From assembly GCA_002305955.1 (NCBI GenBank), contig DBRH01000012.1, positions 62,001 to 126,000 on the forward strand: a DNA stretch of 64,000 nucleotides, given 5' to 3'. Under the pieces are notes generated by a model. It did no database searches and was not told the origin of the DNA. It worked only from the letters and a program-made list of their open reading frames with translations. Both the position numbers and the translations under genes were made by a program. Positions 44,241 through 53,529 of this stretch are shown here, in pieces. Each line of letters starts with the position of its first letter. Within the stretch, counting starts at the first letter, position 1. This stretch comes from Kosmotogaceae bacterium UBA1373. GTDB taxonomy: Bacteria > Thermotogota > Thermotogae > Petrotogales > Kosmotogaceae.

Positions 44241-45088
44241 TGAAGAAACTGTCCGAGACCACTATCAGAATAGTAACCGCAGCAGTGATAGCCCCATTTG
44301 TAATTCTTTGCTTTGTGAGTTACTTTTCTTTCATAGGATTGGTCTCGTCCGTTGTGCTCTTTGCCAGCTACGAATATTTGAAGTTCAGCCTGAAGAACAG
44401 CAATCACGATGTCGTAAGGGTGGTTATATCCGGTATCATTCCCGCCATAATCGTTGTGTACGGCATTTTGCTTTATAGATCAAGCCTTATGAGCTTTCAA
44501 AGACCCGAGCTGATATTCGCGGTCGGCGTGATCTCCCTCTCCTCGATCGTTATAATGACGGTGTCAGACGTCAAGAGCGCGAAAGACATAATCGTGAACT
44601 CGGTCTTTTCACTCATATACGTAGGATTCGATCTGGCCTTCTTCTACCATATATATCTTCGCTTCGGCTCTTCGATGGCCTTGCTGGCGTTGACCTCCGT
44701 GTGGCTCTTTGACACAGGGGCATACTTTTCAGGCAAGCGATTCGGGCACATCAGGATCTCGCCCAGTTACAGTCCCAAGAAGAGTCTCGAGGGTGTGATC
44801 GGCGGATATGTGACGACCATACTTTTCATGATCGCTTTCATCTATATCAGTGGTCTGCTCGGCCTCTACAACGGACCGGAACTGGGGTTGTTCCAGATAG
44901 CAATTCTCGCCATGGTAGTATCGATCTTCGGTACGATAGGCGATATAGTCGAGTCTTCATTCAAGAGATATCACGGCGTTAAGGATTCGGGCAACTTGTT
45001 GCCCGGTCACGGTGGTATGCTTGATCGTATAGATGGCGTGCTCTTCGTGACACCCATGTTCTATATATTTCTGACTTTGTTGACCTGA
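44237..45088 (+). CDS. cdsA: Phosphatidate cytidylyltransferase
   Basis: This 283-residue membrane enzyme makes CDP-diacylglycerol. It has about eight helices and the signature ISPSYSPKKSLEGVIGGYVT near residue 172, GDIVESSFKRYHGVKDSGNL near 234 and PGHGGMLDRIDGVLF near 255 with the catalytic Asp. It starts within the last bases of uppS (ATG at 44237 or the next codon) and lies 12 bases before alaS. The uppS-cdsA pair is a familiar envelope-lipid neighbourhood. Confidence 0.93.
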   Translation: MMKKLSETTIRIVTAAVIAPFVILCFVSYFSFIGLVSSVVLFASYEYLKFSLKNSNHDVVRVVISGIIPAIIVVYGILLYRSSLMSFQRPELIFAVGVISLSSIVIMTVSDVKSAKDIIVNSVFSLIYVGFDLAFFYHIYLRFGSSMALLALTSVWLFDTGAYFSGKRFGHIRISPSYSPKKSLEGVIGGYVTTILFMIAFIYISGLLGLYNGPELGLFQIAILAMVVSIFGTIGDIVESSFKRYHGVKDSGNLLPGHGGMLDRIDGVLFVTPMFYIFLTLLT

Positions 45089-45100
45089 GGAGGTTCCGCC

Positions 45101-47713
45101 ATGAGATATATGACTGGCGCAGAGATAAGAGAGAGCTATCTCAAGTTTTTTGAATCGAAGAATCATGTGAGGCTTCCGAGCGCTTCCCTGATTCCCAATG
45201 ATCCTCAACTGATGTTCACAGTTGCTGGCATGGTGCCGTTCAAACCGATTTTTTGGGGAAAAGTCGAACCGACCTACAAAAGAGTTGCAACGTGTCAGAA
45301 GTGTGTGCGCACCAACGATATCGAGAACGTCGGCAGAACGCCGAGACACCAGACCTTTTTCGAAATGCTCGGTAACTTCTCTTTCGGAGATTATTTCAAG
45401 AGGGAAGCTATAAAATGGGCCTGGGAGTACGTCACTGAGTATCTCAAGCTTCCGGAAAACCTGCTCTGGGTATCTATCTATCTCAACGACGACGAAGCCT
45501 TCAGCATATGGCACGAGGAAGTGGGGGTCCCTGAGAGGAAGATCGTCAGGCTTGGAAAAGACGACAACTGGTGGGGACCGGCCGGACCGACCGGGCCGTG
45601 TGGACCTGATTCAGAGATCTTTATAGATCGCGGAGAGAACGACAACTGCCCCGATCCCGACAACTGCAGCCCGGCCTGTAACTGTGGACGGTTCCTGGAG
45701 TTCTGGAACCTCGTCTTCACCGAATACAACCAGGACGAAGAGGGGAACCTGGTTTATCTGGAAAAGAAGAATATAGACACGGGATTCGGTCTCGACAGAG
45801 CCGCCTCGATAATGCAAAACGTGAACTCCAATTTCGATACGGACATGTTTATACCCATAATCGACAGGATTCAGGACATACTCTCGGTGAAATATGGCGC
45901 ACAGAAGGAACGGGACGTCTCTATAAAAGTCATAGCCGACCATGCCCGCTCGATAGCTTTCATGATCTCCGACGGAGTGCTTCCCTCGAACGAAGGGCGC
46001 GGGTACGTTCTGAGGAGGGTCCTCCGCAGGGCCGTGCGTCACGGCTCGCTCCTGGGATACGACCGGCCTTTCCTTTACAGGATAGTGGAAACGGTTGCCT
46101 CGCACATGGGCGATATATATCCCGAGCTCAGGGAGAGGCTTTCTTTCACCCAGGAAATAGCACTGAAGGAGGAAGAGCGGTTTCTTTCAACACTAGAAAA
46201 CGGAGAGAGGCGACTGAGAACGATGCTCGTCGACAAAAAAGAATTGACCGGCGAGGAGCTTTTCTCACTCCACGATACTTACGGTTTTCCTCTTGAACTC
46301 GTGGAAGAGATGGTGGAAGGCACCGGAGTAAAGCTAGACAGGGAAGGTTATGAAGCCGCCATGGAAAGACAAAGAGAACGTGGCCGTGAAGCCATCGGCG
46401 ACAGGGAATACCTCGGCAATGTCCAGGTTTACACGGAACTCTTCGATAAAACCGGGAACAGCGTGTTCTCCGGTTACAGAACCATGAGAGACCGATCGAC
46501 GGTGATGGGCCTTGTTAAAGAGGGAATCGAAGTCGATTCGCTTTCGCAGGGTGAGACCGGTGAAGTCGTTTTCTCTCAAACACCCTTCTATCCCGAGAAG
46601 GGCGGACAGGTTACCGACAGGGGTACTCTCGAGAGGGACGGCTTTCTGGCGAGGGTTGATTATGTTTTCATTCCATATCAAGAGATGATAATACACAGAG
46701 TGACAGTCGAGAAGGGTGTTCTGACCACCGGTCAGGAGGTGGAGCTCATCGTTGACGACAGCAGAAGACGAGCCGTTATGAGAAACCATACGGCTACACA
46801 TCTGCTTCATGCTTCTCTGAGAAAAGTGCTCGGAGAGCACGTACATCAATCGGGTTCGCTGGTGCTTCCAGACAGGTTGAGGTTCGATTTCTCTCACTTC
46901 CAGGCTATGAGCGAGGAAGAGATAAAAAGGGTCGAAGATCTGGTCAACTGGCAGATACTTCAAGCCGTGCCGGTAAACACCACCGAAGTCAACTTCACGG
47001 AGGTGAAGGAAAGAGACGTGATGGCCCTCTTCGAAGAGAAATACGGGGATAAGGTAAGAGTGGTCACCGTAAACGATTTCAGCAAAGAGCTGTGTGGTGG
47101 AACACATGCCGGCAACACAGGCGAGATAGGCCTGTTCAAGATCATATCAGAGACTTCCGTCTCGGCCGGAACCAGAAGAATAGAGGCCATCACAGGGTTG
47201 AATTCTCTCCAGCTTGCCAGGAGGCTCTTCGATAGAGAAAGGCGGTTCCGTGAGTTGCTAGAAGTACCCGAAGAGACGCTTATCCAGAGATTGCAGAACC
47301 TCGTAATCGATTTAAAGACTAAGGATAAAGAGATACTGCGCTTGAAAGAGCGCCTCCTGTCGGGGGATGCCAGTCAGAACGATATCAGGAGAGATGTAGA
47401 AGGCGTCAGGGTGCTTGTGAGAAGGGTGAAAGGAGCCCCATCTAATGCCTTGAGGAACAGCGCAGACGTACTGCTCGGAAAGGAAGGCGGCGGAATCGTT
47501 ATGATCTTCAACGAGGTTGACGACTCCGTGTCCTTCGTGGTAAAGGTTGAAAAGAGCCTCACAGACAGGTTCAAAGCCGGGGAGATCGCCGGAAAGATAG
47601 CCAGAGAGCTTGGTGGTGGCGGCGGCGGCAGACCGGACTTCGCACAGGCTGGAGGAAAGGATGTCGGAAAACTCCAGAGAGTTATCAACGGAATCGAAGA
47701 ATATATCCGATGA
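45101..47713 (+). CDS. alaS: Alanyl-tRNA synthetase
   Basis: This 870-residue enzyme charges tRNA-Ala. N-terminal class II motifs include KNHVRLPSASLIPNDPQLMF near residue 19, GRTPRHQTFFEMLGNFSFGD near 78 and DRAASIMQNVNSNFDTDM near 233. The editing domain has NHTATHLLHASLRKVLGEH near 564 and CGGTHAGNTGEIGLFKI near 664, with the zinc-binding His/Cys residues. The C-Ala domain ends with GGGGGGRPDFAQAGGKD. It follows GGAGGTTCCGCC. It shares 53 bases with the start of mrnC. Confidence 0.97.
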   Translation: MRYMTGAEIRESYLKFFESKNHVRLPSASLIPNDPQLMFTVAGMVPFKPIFWGKVEPTYKRVATCQKCVRTNDIENVGRTPRHQTFFEMLGNFSFGDYFKREAIKWAWEYVTEYLKLPENLLWVSIYLNDDEAFSIWHEEVGVPERKIVRLGKDDNWWGPAGPTGPCGPDSEIFIDRGENDNCPDPDNCSPACNCGRFLEFWNLVFTEYNQDEEGNLVYLEKKNIDTGFGLDRAASIMQNVNSNFDTDMFIPIIDRIQDILSVKYGAQKERDVSIKVIADHARSIAFMISDGVLPSNEGRGYVLRRVLRRAVRHGSLLGYDRPFLYRIVETVASHMGDIYPELRERLSFTQEIALKEEERFLSTLENGERRLRTMLVDKKELTGEELFSLHDTYGFPLELVEEMVEGTGVKLDREGYEAAMERQRERGREAIGDREYLGNVQVYTELFDKTGNSVFSGYRTMRDRSTVMGLVKEGIEVDSLSQGETGEVVFSQTPFYPEKGGQVTDRGTLERDGFLARVDYVFIPYQEMIIHRVTVEKGVLTTGQEVELIVDDSRRRAVMRNHTATHLLHASLRKVLGEHVHQSGSLVLPDRLRFDFSHFQAMSEEEIKRVEDLVNWQILQAVPVNTTEVNFTEVKERDVMALFEEKYGDKVRVVTVNDFSKELCGGTHAGNTGEIGLFKIISETSVSAGTRRIEAITGLNSLQLARRLFDRERRFRELLEVPEETLIQRLQNLVIDLKTKDKEILRLKERLLSGDASQNDIRRDVEGVRVLVRRVKGAPSNALRNSADVLLGKEGGGIVMIFNEVDDSVSFVVKVEKSLTDRFKAGEIAGKIARELGGGGGGRPDFAQAGGKDVGKLQRVINGIEEYIR

Positions 47714-48113
47714 AAGGGCCGGGAGAAAACTCCCGGACGTTCTTTTTCAGACGTTCGCCGATCCCGAAAGGCTTTCGTTAGATAGTCTTTCATTCGTCGG
47801 TGATGCCGTTTATACGCTCTTCTTCAGGCTTAACACTCTCTCGAAAGCCCACAGAAGAGCGAGGTTCCAGCACGACATCGTAACCGAGCACGTGAGCGCC
47901 CGAGGGCAGCGCAAAGCGCTAGAGGTGTTGATACCCTTGCTGACCGACGAGGAGAGAAGCCTTGTAAGAAGGGGTTACAACTCCAGGGGGGCAAAGAAAC
48001 ACGGGGACGATGAGGATTACAGAATGGCCACCGCGCTGGAAGCCCTGGTAGGTTACCTTTATCTGAAGGGCGAACTCGGCCATCTCAGAGAATTGCTTGA
48101 AAGGGTGGTTTGA
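47661..48113 (+). CDS. mrnC: Mini-ribonuclease III
   Basis: This 150-residue protein is a lone RNase III catalytic domain that matures 23S rRNA ends. Motifs: LSLDSLSFVGDAVYTLFFRL near residue 38, VSARGQRKALEVLIPLLTDE near 74, RRGYNSRGAKKHGDDEDYR near 101 and ATALEALVGYLYLKGEL near 121. It starts within alaS after CTGGAGGAAAGG. No dsRNA-binding domain is fused, as is normal for MrnC. It ends as TGATG with rlmB. Confidence 0.92.
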   Translation: MSENSRELSTESKNISDERAGRKLPDVLFQTFADPERLSLDSLSFVGDAVYTLFFRLNTLSKAHRRARFQHDIVTEHVSARGQRKALEVLIPLLTDEERSLVRRGYNSRGAKKHGDDEDYRMATALEALVGYLYLKGELGHLRELLERVV

Positions 48114-48865
48114 TGTATCTCCACGGAAGAAATGTGTTGAAAGAGCTTCTCGGCCTGAGAAGTGGTAATATAAAAGTGAAAAGAGTCCTCTTCACCGATC
48201 AAAAGAACGTCGATAGCCAGCTGGAGCAACTGATAAAAGAGGCCAGGGATACGGGTCTTCGTGTAGAGATCCTCCCTCCGGAGAAGTTAACCAACCTGTC
48301 CAGGGAGAAAAAACACCAGGGTGTTGTGATAGAACTGAAAGAGTTTCCATACACCGACGCCGACGCTTTTCTTACCGATTCGAGCCCTTCAAAGAAATCT
48401 ACCCTGGTTCTTCTGGATCAGGTTCAGGACCCGCACAACCTGGGAGCGATAATCAGAACTTCGGTTGCAGCCGGTGTCGATGCCATAGCGATCACAACGA
48501 GTAACTCGGCCGAGATTACTCCGGCCGTTGTGAAAGTTTCGGCCGGGCTGGTCTTCAAGATTCCGGTAATACCTGTGGGCAACCTCGCGCAGTTCCAGGA
48601 GAAGCTAAAGGGCAGCGGATACTGGATCTACGCGACGGACATGTCCGGAGTGGCCTATTACGAGGTGGAGTACGACGATAGATCGGCCATAATTTTTGGA
48701 AACGAGGGAAAGGGTGTTAGAAGACTGGTGAAAGAGAGAAGCGATTTGCTGGTGTCTATCCCGATGGAAAAGACGGTTGATTCGCTAAACGTAGCCGCTT
48801 CGGCGGCCATCGTGTTGTTCGATAGAAGACGGCGGATAACTATCGGGGAGAGATCTCAACTATGA
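48113..48865 (+). CDS. rlmB: 23S rRNA 2'-O-ribose methyltransferase, RlmB/TrmH (SPOUT) family
   Basis: This 250-residue SPOUT enzyme methylates a ribose in 23S rRNA (RlmB acts on G2251 in E. coli). An N-terminal RNA-binding part (MYLHGRNVLKELLGLRSG) is followed by LLDQVQDPHNLGAIIRTSVA near residue 101, IIFGNEGKGVRRLVKE near 193 and PMEKTVDSLNVAASAAIVLF near 221, the trefoil-knot cofactor site. It lies between mrnC and mutL with overlapping ends. Substrate position cannot be read from sequence alone. Confidence 0.92.
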   Translation: MYLHGRNVLKELLGLRSGNIKVKRVLFTDQKNVDSQLEQLIKEARDTGLRVEILPPEKLTNLSREKKHQGVVIELKEFPYTDADAFLTDSSPSKKSTLVLLDQVQDPHNLGAIIRTSVAAGVDAIAITTSNSAEITPAVVKVSAGLVFKIPVIPVGNLAQFQEKLKGSGYWIYATDMSGVAYYEVEYDDRSAIIFGNEGKGVRRLVKERSDLLVSIPMEKTVDSLNVAASAAIVLFDRRRRITIGERSQL

Positions 48866-50661
48866 TCAGGATTCATGAATTACCGGGTGAAGTCGTAAGG
48901 AAGATCGCCGCGGGTGAAGTCGTGACCGGCTGTTACTCGGTGTTGAAAGAGCTGGTCGAAAACAGCATCGATGCAGGCGCATCGCTTGTGGAGGTCGAGA
49001 TAAGATCCGGTGGAAAAGAGTACATAAGGGTGCGCGACAACGGCACGGGGATGACGACCGAAGAGGCCAGGCTCTCTCTGAAACCTCACACAACGAGCAA
49101 GATCGCGGCTATCGAAGATCTCGATTCTCTTTCGACCTTCGGCTTCAGGGGCGAAGCGCTTTCCACCATCGCCTCCGTTTCCAGAATGCTGCTCTCCACT
49201 GTGGGCGGTGAGGACACTCTGGGAGTGACGCTGGAAGTTACGGCCGGAGAAGTGAGCGGAGAGAAGTTTTTCAAAGGGGCGAGGGGAACAACTGTGGAGG
49301 TCTTCGATCTTCTCTTCAACACGCCTGCCAGAAGGAAGTTTCTTAAATCCGTCTCTATCGAGGGGCGGATGGTCACCGAGATGATGCAGAGATTCATACT
49401 ATCCTTTCATAACGTTGATTTCTTATACATACGCGACAATCAGACAATTTTCGACACAAGGGGTCTGACAGGTATCGAAGATCGTGTCTTGATGATCTAC
49501 CCCGAGCTTTCAAGGAGAGACCTACTACCGTTCATAGAAGAGACGCGCGAGATGAGAGTCGAAGGACTCGTCACGCTTCCGGTAAGGACGAGACGCAACA
49601 GAATGGGAGAGAACATATTCGTGAACGGCAGGTATGTGAGGCAGTTCGAGCTCAACTACGCCCTCGAGAGAGGGTACGGAGAGGCTCTGGAGAAGGGTAA
49701 TTTCCCTTTCGCGGTCGTTTTTATTCAAGTAGACCCGGTCGAGGTCGATGTCAATATCCACCCGCAGAAGCTAGAGGTGAAGTTCGCCTCTCCGGCGACG
49801 GTCCTTGAAGGTCTTAAAAGAGCGGTAAGGTCCGCGATAAGAAATGCCGGGAGCTTCACCATAGACGTTCAGCCTCCCTCAACCGGCGGGGAAGAATCGA
49901 CGGTAGAAGAGAGAGACGAACCTCAAATCCGCTACAGAGAGAGAGCTTTCCCGACAGATCGAACGGACCGAAAGAGTGATGAGGTTAAAGAGCCTTCCTG
50001 GAGAAACTACGACAGAAACGAAAGCATGCCGCTGAGTGTGGAGCGTCGGCTTTTCAGACCCTACACCGAATCCAGAAAGGACGAGGCTCTTCAAAAGCGT
50101 GTTCAGGACAGAACAGGCTTTCTCGGCGTCCTCGGGGAGAGGTACATACTGGTCGAATCGGGTGAAGGACTGTTGATCGTCGATCAGCACGCCGCCCACG
50201 AAAGAATCCTGTACGAGAGATTGAAGGAGAAGATGGTTATCGATTCCCAGAATCTACTCGTACCCGTCGAACTCTCTTTCGAGGCCGGAAGAGAAGAGCT
50301 TCTCACCCTGAAAAGAGAGAGGATCGAGCAACTCGGCTTCAATTTCAGGTTCGAGAATGATAAAATCCTGTTGGTGGCGATACCCCAGTTGCTGCCCGTT
50401 GAAAGTGCGGTCGAAACTCTCGGGGAAGTGATCGACGAATTACGTCTGGAAGGACTCGAAGAACCGGAAAGAGTCTTCGACAACCTTCTCGCGACGATCG
50501 CCTGTAGATCCGCCATAAGAACTGGAGACAAGCTTGACATTGGACAGGCCAGGGAGCTTTTCGAAGAGCTCAGGAAGAGGCAGTTGCTCGTCTGTCCCCA
50601 TGGAAGACCGATATCCATGGTAATACGACAGGAGGATCTGGACAGGTATTTTTCCAGATAG
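48862..50661 (+). CDS. mutL: DNA mismatch repair protein MutL (endonuclease type)
   Basis: This 599-residue GHKL ATPase coordinates mismatch repair. The ATPase part shows LKELVENSIDAGASLVEVEI near residue 28, VRDNGTGM near 56, KPHTTSKI near 74 and FGFRGEALSTIASVSR near 93. An acidic, arginine-rich linker covers about residues 335-410. The C-terminal domain has DQHAAHERILYE near 440, a full DQHAx2Ex4E endonuclease site, plus ACRSAIRTGDKL near 549 and CPHGRP near 580. So strand nicking is by MutL itself and no MutH is needed. It is last in the frr operon. Confidence 0.96.
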   Translation: MIRIHELPGEVVRKIAAGEVVTGCYSVLKELVENSIDAGASLVEVEIRSGGKEYIRVRDNGTGMTTEEARLSLKPHTTSKIAAIEDLDSLSTFGFRGEALSTIASVSRMLLSTVGGEDTLGVTLEVTAGEVSGEKFFKGARGTTVEVFDLLFNTPARRKFLKSVSIEGRMVTEMMQRFILSFHNVDFLYIRDNQTIFDTRGLTGIEDRVLMIYPELSRRDLLPFIEETREMRVEGLVTLPVRTRRNRMGENIFVNGRYVRQFELNYALERGYGEALEKGNFPFAVVFIQVDPVEVDVNIHPQKLEVKFASPATVLEGLKRAVRSAIRNAGSFTIDVQPPSTGGEESTVEERDEPQIRYRERAFPTDRTDRKSDEVKEPSWRNYDRNESMPLSVERRLFRPYTESRKDEALQKRVQDRTGFLGVLGERYILVESGEGLLIVDQHAAHERILYERLKEKMVIDSQNLLVPVELSFEAGREELLTLKRERIEQLGFNFRFENDKILLVAIPQLLPVESAVETLGEVIDELRLEGLEEPERVFDNLLATIACRSAIRTGDKLDIGQARELFEELRKRQLLVCPHGRPISMVIRQEDLDRYFSR

Positions 50662-50665
50662 TTCC

Positions 50666-50860
50666 AATGACTTTGTAACTCCGCATCAAGGGAAACCGGT
50701 GAGAGTCCGGTACGGTCCCGCCACTGTGAACGGTTACGAAATCCACAAGGTGCCACTGGGAAACTGGGAAGGCGTGGAGATTAGGTTGAGCCGTGAGTCA
50801 GGAGACCTGAGCGGAGTTGAGATATCACCATCCTTCCGAGGCAGAAGGATGGTGAAATTC
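50666..50860 (+). promoter_or_regulatory. Cobalamin (B12) riboswitch
   Basis: The leader of btuF shows the usual conserved blocks: AAGGGAAACCGGTGAGAGTC near 50688, GCCACTG (about 50718 and again 50753), GGGAAACTGGGAAGG near 50757 and the B12 box GAGTCAGGAGACCTG near 50796. An 11-bp hairpin CACCATCCTTC (50826-50836) with GAAGGATGGTG (50844-50854) follows, with the ribosome site AAAGGGGAGAG 18 bases further. There is no T-run, so control is more likely at translation. Binding of cobalamin should shut down BtuFCD. Confidence 0.93.
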
Positions 50861-50883
50861 CTTGCAAAAAGGGGAGAGTTTTT

Positions 50884-51768
50884 ATGAAAAAACTGGTTCT
50901 GGTGTTATCGGTTCTTCTTGCGATCTCTACGGTTATGGCCATCGAACTGGTCGATGACCTTGGGCGTCTAGTTTCGATCGATAAGACTCCCGGGAGAGTC
51001 GTGATCGCCTCTCCGGCGATAACCTACTATCTGGAACTTCTGGACGTCACCCACACCATAGTAGGCGTAACCGACTGGGACTCCTTTGCCCTTTCGAGGG
51101 AAGTTACCAAAATAGGGAACCTCACCCCTCTCAACCTCGAGATGATTCTATCTCTTGAACCCGATCTGGTACTCATCTCCGGGGGCTTTCAGGAAGCCGA
51201 AGTGGAAAAGCTCGAGAGGATAGGGATCGATGCGTTCGTGGTCAATCCAAACTCTTTCGAAGATATCTACCGCAATCTTACCGTTCTCGGCAATATCTTC
51301 GCGATTCCCGAACGGGGAAGGAATGTGGCCGCAGAGTTCAGAAACGGGGTGCTTGAAGTCGCCAAGAACGTTTACAACGTTCCTCAGGATGAAAGACCGA
51401 AGGTGATGTATGTAATGATAGCCGGTTCGGTGAGCGATATATGGACCTGCGGTACCGGTTCTTTTGTGAACCAGGCGATCGCATACGCCGGGGGTGCCAA
51501 TGTTGCTGCGCCTTACAGTGGCAACAACGGCTGGTTCCCCGTCAGCCCGGAGTTCGTACTCAATACGCAGCCGGATGTAATCCTGGTTCCCTACTACTAC
51601 GAGGGTGGACAGCGCGAGGCCGTAGAGATGGTAACGTCCTATAAACCCTTCGCCGGCGTCCCGGCAGTGAAGAACGGGAGGGTTTACCCTCTCTCAGATT
51701 CGCTCACTGCCTACGCCAACCCCAGATTCATAGATCTCGTAAAGGCTCTGATGGAGTACTTCTATTGA
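50884..51768 (+). CDS. btuF: Periplasmic cobalamin-binding protein of the BtuFCD transporter
   Basis: This 294-residue protein begins with a signal peptide (MKKLVLVLSVLLAISTVMA, cleavage near 19) and has no lipobox Cys. The class III binding-protein pattern is clear: LVDDLGRLVSIDKTPGRVVI near residue 21, VGVTDWDSF near 60, NLEMILSLEPDLVLIS near 83 and AVKNGRVYPLSDSL near 261. The B12 riboswitch in front argues for cobalamin over iron siderophore. The stop overlaps the btuC start as TTGA. Confidence 0.9.
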   Translation: MKKLVLVLSVLLAISTVMAIELVDDLGRLVSIDKTPGRVVIASPAITYYLELLDVTHTIVGVTDWDSFALSREVTKIGNLTPLNLEMILSLEPDLVLISGGFQEAEVEKLERIGIDAFVVNPNSFEDIYRNLTVLGNIFAIPERGRNVAAEFRNGVLEVAKNVYNVPQDERPKVMYVMIAGSVSDIWTCGTGSFVNQAIAYAGGANVAAPYSGNNGWFPVSPEFVLNTQPDVILVPYYYEGGQREAVEMVTSYKPFAGVPAVKNGRVYPLSDSLTAYANPRFIDLVKALMEYFY

Positions 51769-52757
51769 AGAAGATACTGCTTTTCATATCGATCGCCACG
51801 GCATCCCTGATTGGGATGCTGTGGTTATCGAGTTTCGGAACCGTAAAATACTCGATGTTTGAAGTCATTCAGATGATCTCGGGAAGCCTGACCGGATCTC
51901 GTGCGAACATCTACATGAACCTGCGCCTTCCCAGACTTCTGGTCGCCTTCCTCATTGGCTCCGGACTGGCCGTTGGCGGTAACGGTCTGCAGCTAACATT
52001 GAAGAACCCTCTCGCCGATCCTTATATCATAGGCATATCGGCGGGGGCCTCTTTTGGCGCCGTCTTCTCACTCTTCATAAAGGAGATGAGCAGAACTACC
52101 ATCAATATGGATATGATGGCCTTTCTTTTCGCCGTCTTCTCAGCCTTTTTGACTTACACCATCTCGCGCAGGGGTGGCCGGATTCCGATAACGACCCTGG
52201 TGCTCTCCGGTGTGATCGTCTCCTCGCTTTTCAACGCGGCCGTGACCTTTCTGGTGGTCTTCGCCTGGCGAAACGTCATAACGCTTCACTTCTGGTCACT
52301 CGGTTCCCTCTCAGGAGTCACGTGGGGAGATGTCCTCAAGCTGCTGCCGGCGATCCTCTTCCAGTACTTCGTTTTCACCGTGATCAGGAGAAAGATGTTG
52401 ATTCTGGCGACGGGAGAGGAACACGCGATAACGGTTGGGGTGAACCCTGAGAGAATCAAGTTCGTGGTCTTCTTCACGGTTTCGATCGTCTCCGCGATAG
52501 CGGTGTCCACGGCCGGATTGATCGGCTTCGTGGGCTTGATAATCCCGCACATGGTGCGACTGGCCTTCGGTACGGACAACAGGCTGAACCTCCCGGCAAC
52601 GGCGTTGTTGGGTGGCTTTTTTCTTATCGTTTGCGATACCTTCGCCAGAACGCTCTTTCAGCCTACTGAACTGCCAATCGGGGCCGTTACGGCTCTGGTG
52701 GGTGCTCCAGTTTTCATCTACCTTCTCAGGAGTAAAGAAGTGGTCAGGAATGGATGA
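51765..52757 (+). CDS. btuC: Cobalamin ABC transporter permease
   Basis: This 330-residue FecCD/BtuC permease has ten helices. Typical phrases are RLPRLLVAFLIGSGLAVGGN near residue 55, NPLADPYIIGISAGASFGAV near 81, WSLGSLSGVTWGD near 177 and GLIGFVGLIIPHMVRLAFG near 248, whose Gly-rich loop contacts the ATPase. The TTG start overlaps btuF. It ends within btuD. Confidence 0.92.
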   Translation: MKKILLFISIATASLIGMLWLSSFGTVKYSMFEVIQMISGSLTGSRANIYMNLRLPRLLVAFLIGSGLAVGGNGLQLTLKNPLADPYIIGISAGASFGAVFSLFIKEMSRTTINMDMMAFLFAVFSAFLTYTISRRGGRIPITTLVLSGVIVSSLFNAAVTFLVVFAWRNVITLHFWSLGSLSGVTWGDVLKLLPAILFQYFVFTVIRRKMLILATGEEHAITVGVNPERIKFVVFFTVSIVSAIAVSTAGLIGFVGLIIPHMVRLAFGTDNRLNLPATALLGGFFLIVCDTFARTLFQPTELPIGAVTALVGAPVFIYLLRSKEVVRNG

Positions 52758-53529
52758 TGTTATAGTCATAAGGGATCTCCGCTTCGGCTACTCGAGAGAA
52801 GAGGTTCTGAGCGGCATAGATCTCACCCTCAAACAGGGCGAAGTGCTCGGTATTCTCGGACCCAACGGAAGCGGAAAATCCACTTTGATGGCCATTATAT
52901 GCGGGATTCTAAAAAACTGGAGTGGATCGATAGAGATAATGGGGAGTCCGCTGAACGACTATGCGGGCAAAAGACTGGCCAGAATACTTTCGTACATACC
53001 ACAGAGTTTCGATCCTTCCTTCGATCTGAAGGTCGAGACGATAGTCTCTTTCGGCAGGAACCCCCACCTCAAGGGACTGTCCGGTCCCGGGGTAAGGGAC
53101 TACGAAGTCATAGACGAGGTCATGGAACTAACAGAGATATACGGATTCAAAGACCGCTTTTTCAGTACCCTGAGCGGTGGAGAAAAGCAGAGAGTGGTCA
53201 TCGCCAAAGCTCTCGCCCAGGAGGGAAGGATACTCCTCATGGACGAGTTCACCTCGCATCTCGATCCCGGACACTCGAGAAAGGTCGGCAAGATTGCTAC
53301 CGATCTCGTTCGGGCCAAAGGTCTGAGCGCCATGGCCGTCTTTCACGATCTCAATCAGGCCATAGAGATGTCGGACAGACTGGTTTTCATGAAAGAGGGA
53401 AAGATCGAGGCACTTGGCGAAGTCTGGGAGACGGTGACCCCCGATATCATATGGAAGGTTTACGGTCTCAGAGCCCAGATAATAACCAATCCCGTGACGG
53501 AGCTGCCACTGGTGGTTTTCTACGATTGA
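52750..53529 (+). CDS. btuD: Cobalamin ABC transporter ATPase
   Basis: This 259-residue ABC ATPase powers the BtuC channel. Walker A is LGPNGSGKSTLM near residue 35, the Q-loop is YIPQSFDPSFD near 82, the signature is LSGGEKQRVVIAKALAQ near 143 and Walker B is RILLMDEFTSHLD near 162. The ATG at 52750 starts eight bases before the btuC stop. The gene ends with a ten-base overlap against the opposing ybaK. Confidence 0.93.
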   Translation: MDDVIVIRDLRFGYSREEVLSGIDLTLKQGEVLGILGPNGSGKSTLMAIICGILKNWSGSIEIMGSPLNDYAGKRLARILSYIPQSFDPSFDLKVETIVSFGRNPHLKGLSGPGVRDYEVIDEVMELTEIYGFKDRFFSTLSGGEKQRVVIAKALAQEGRILLMDEFTSHLDPGHSRKVGKIATDLVRAKGLSAMAVFHDLNQAIEMSDRLVFMKEGKIEALGEVWETVTPDIIWKVYGLRAQIITNPVTELPLVVFYD

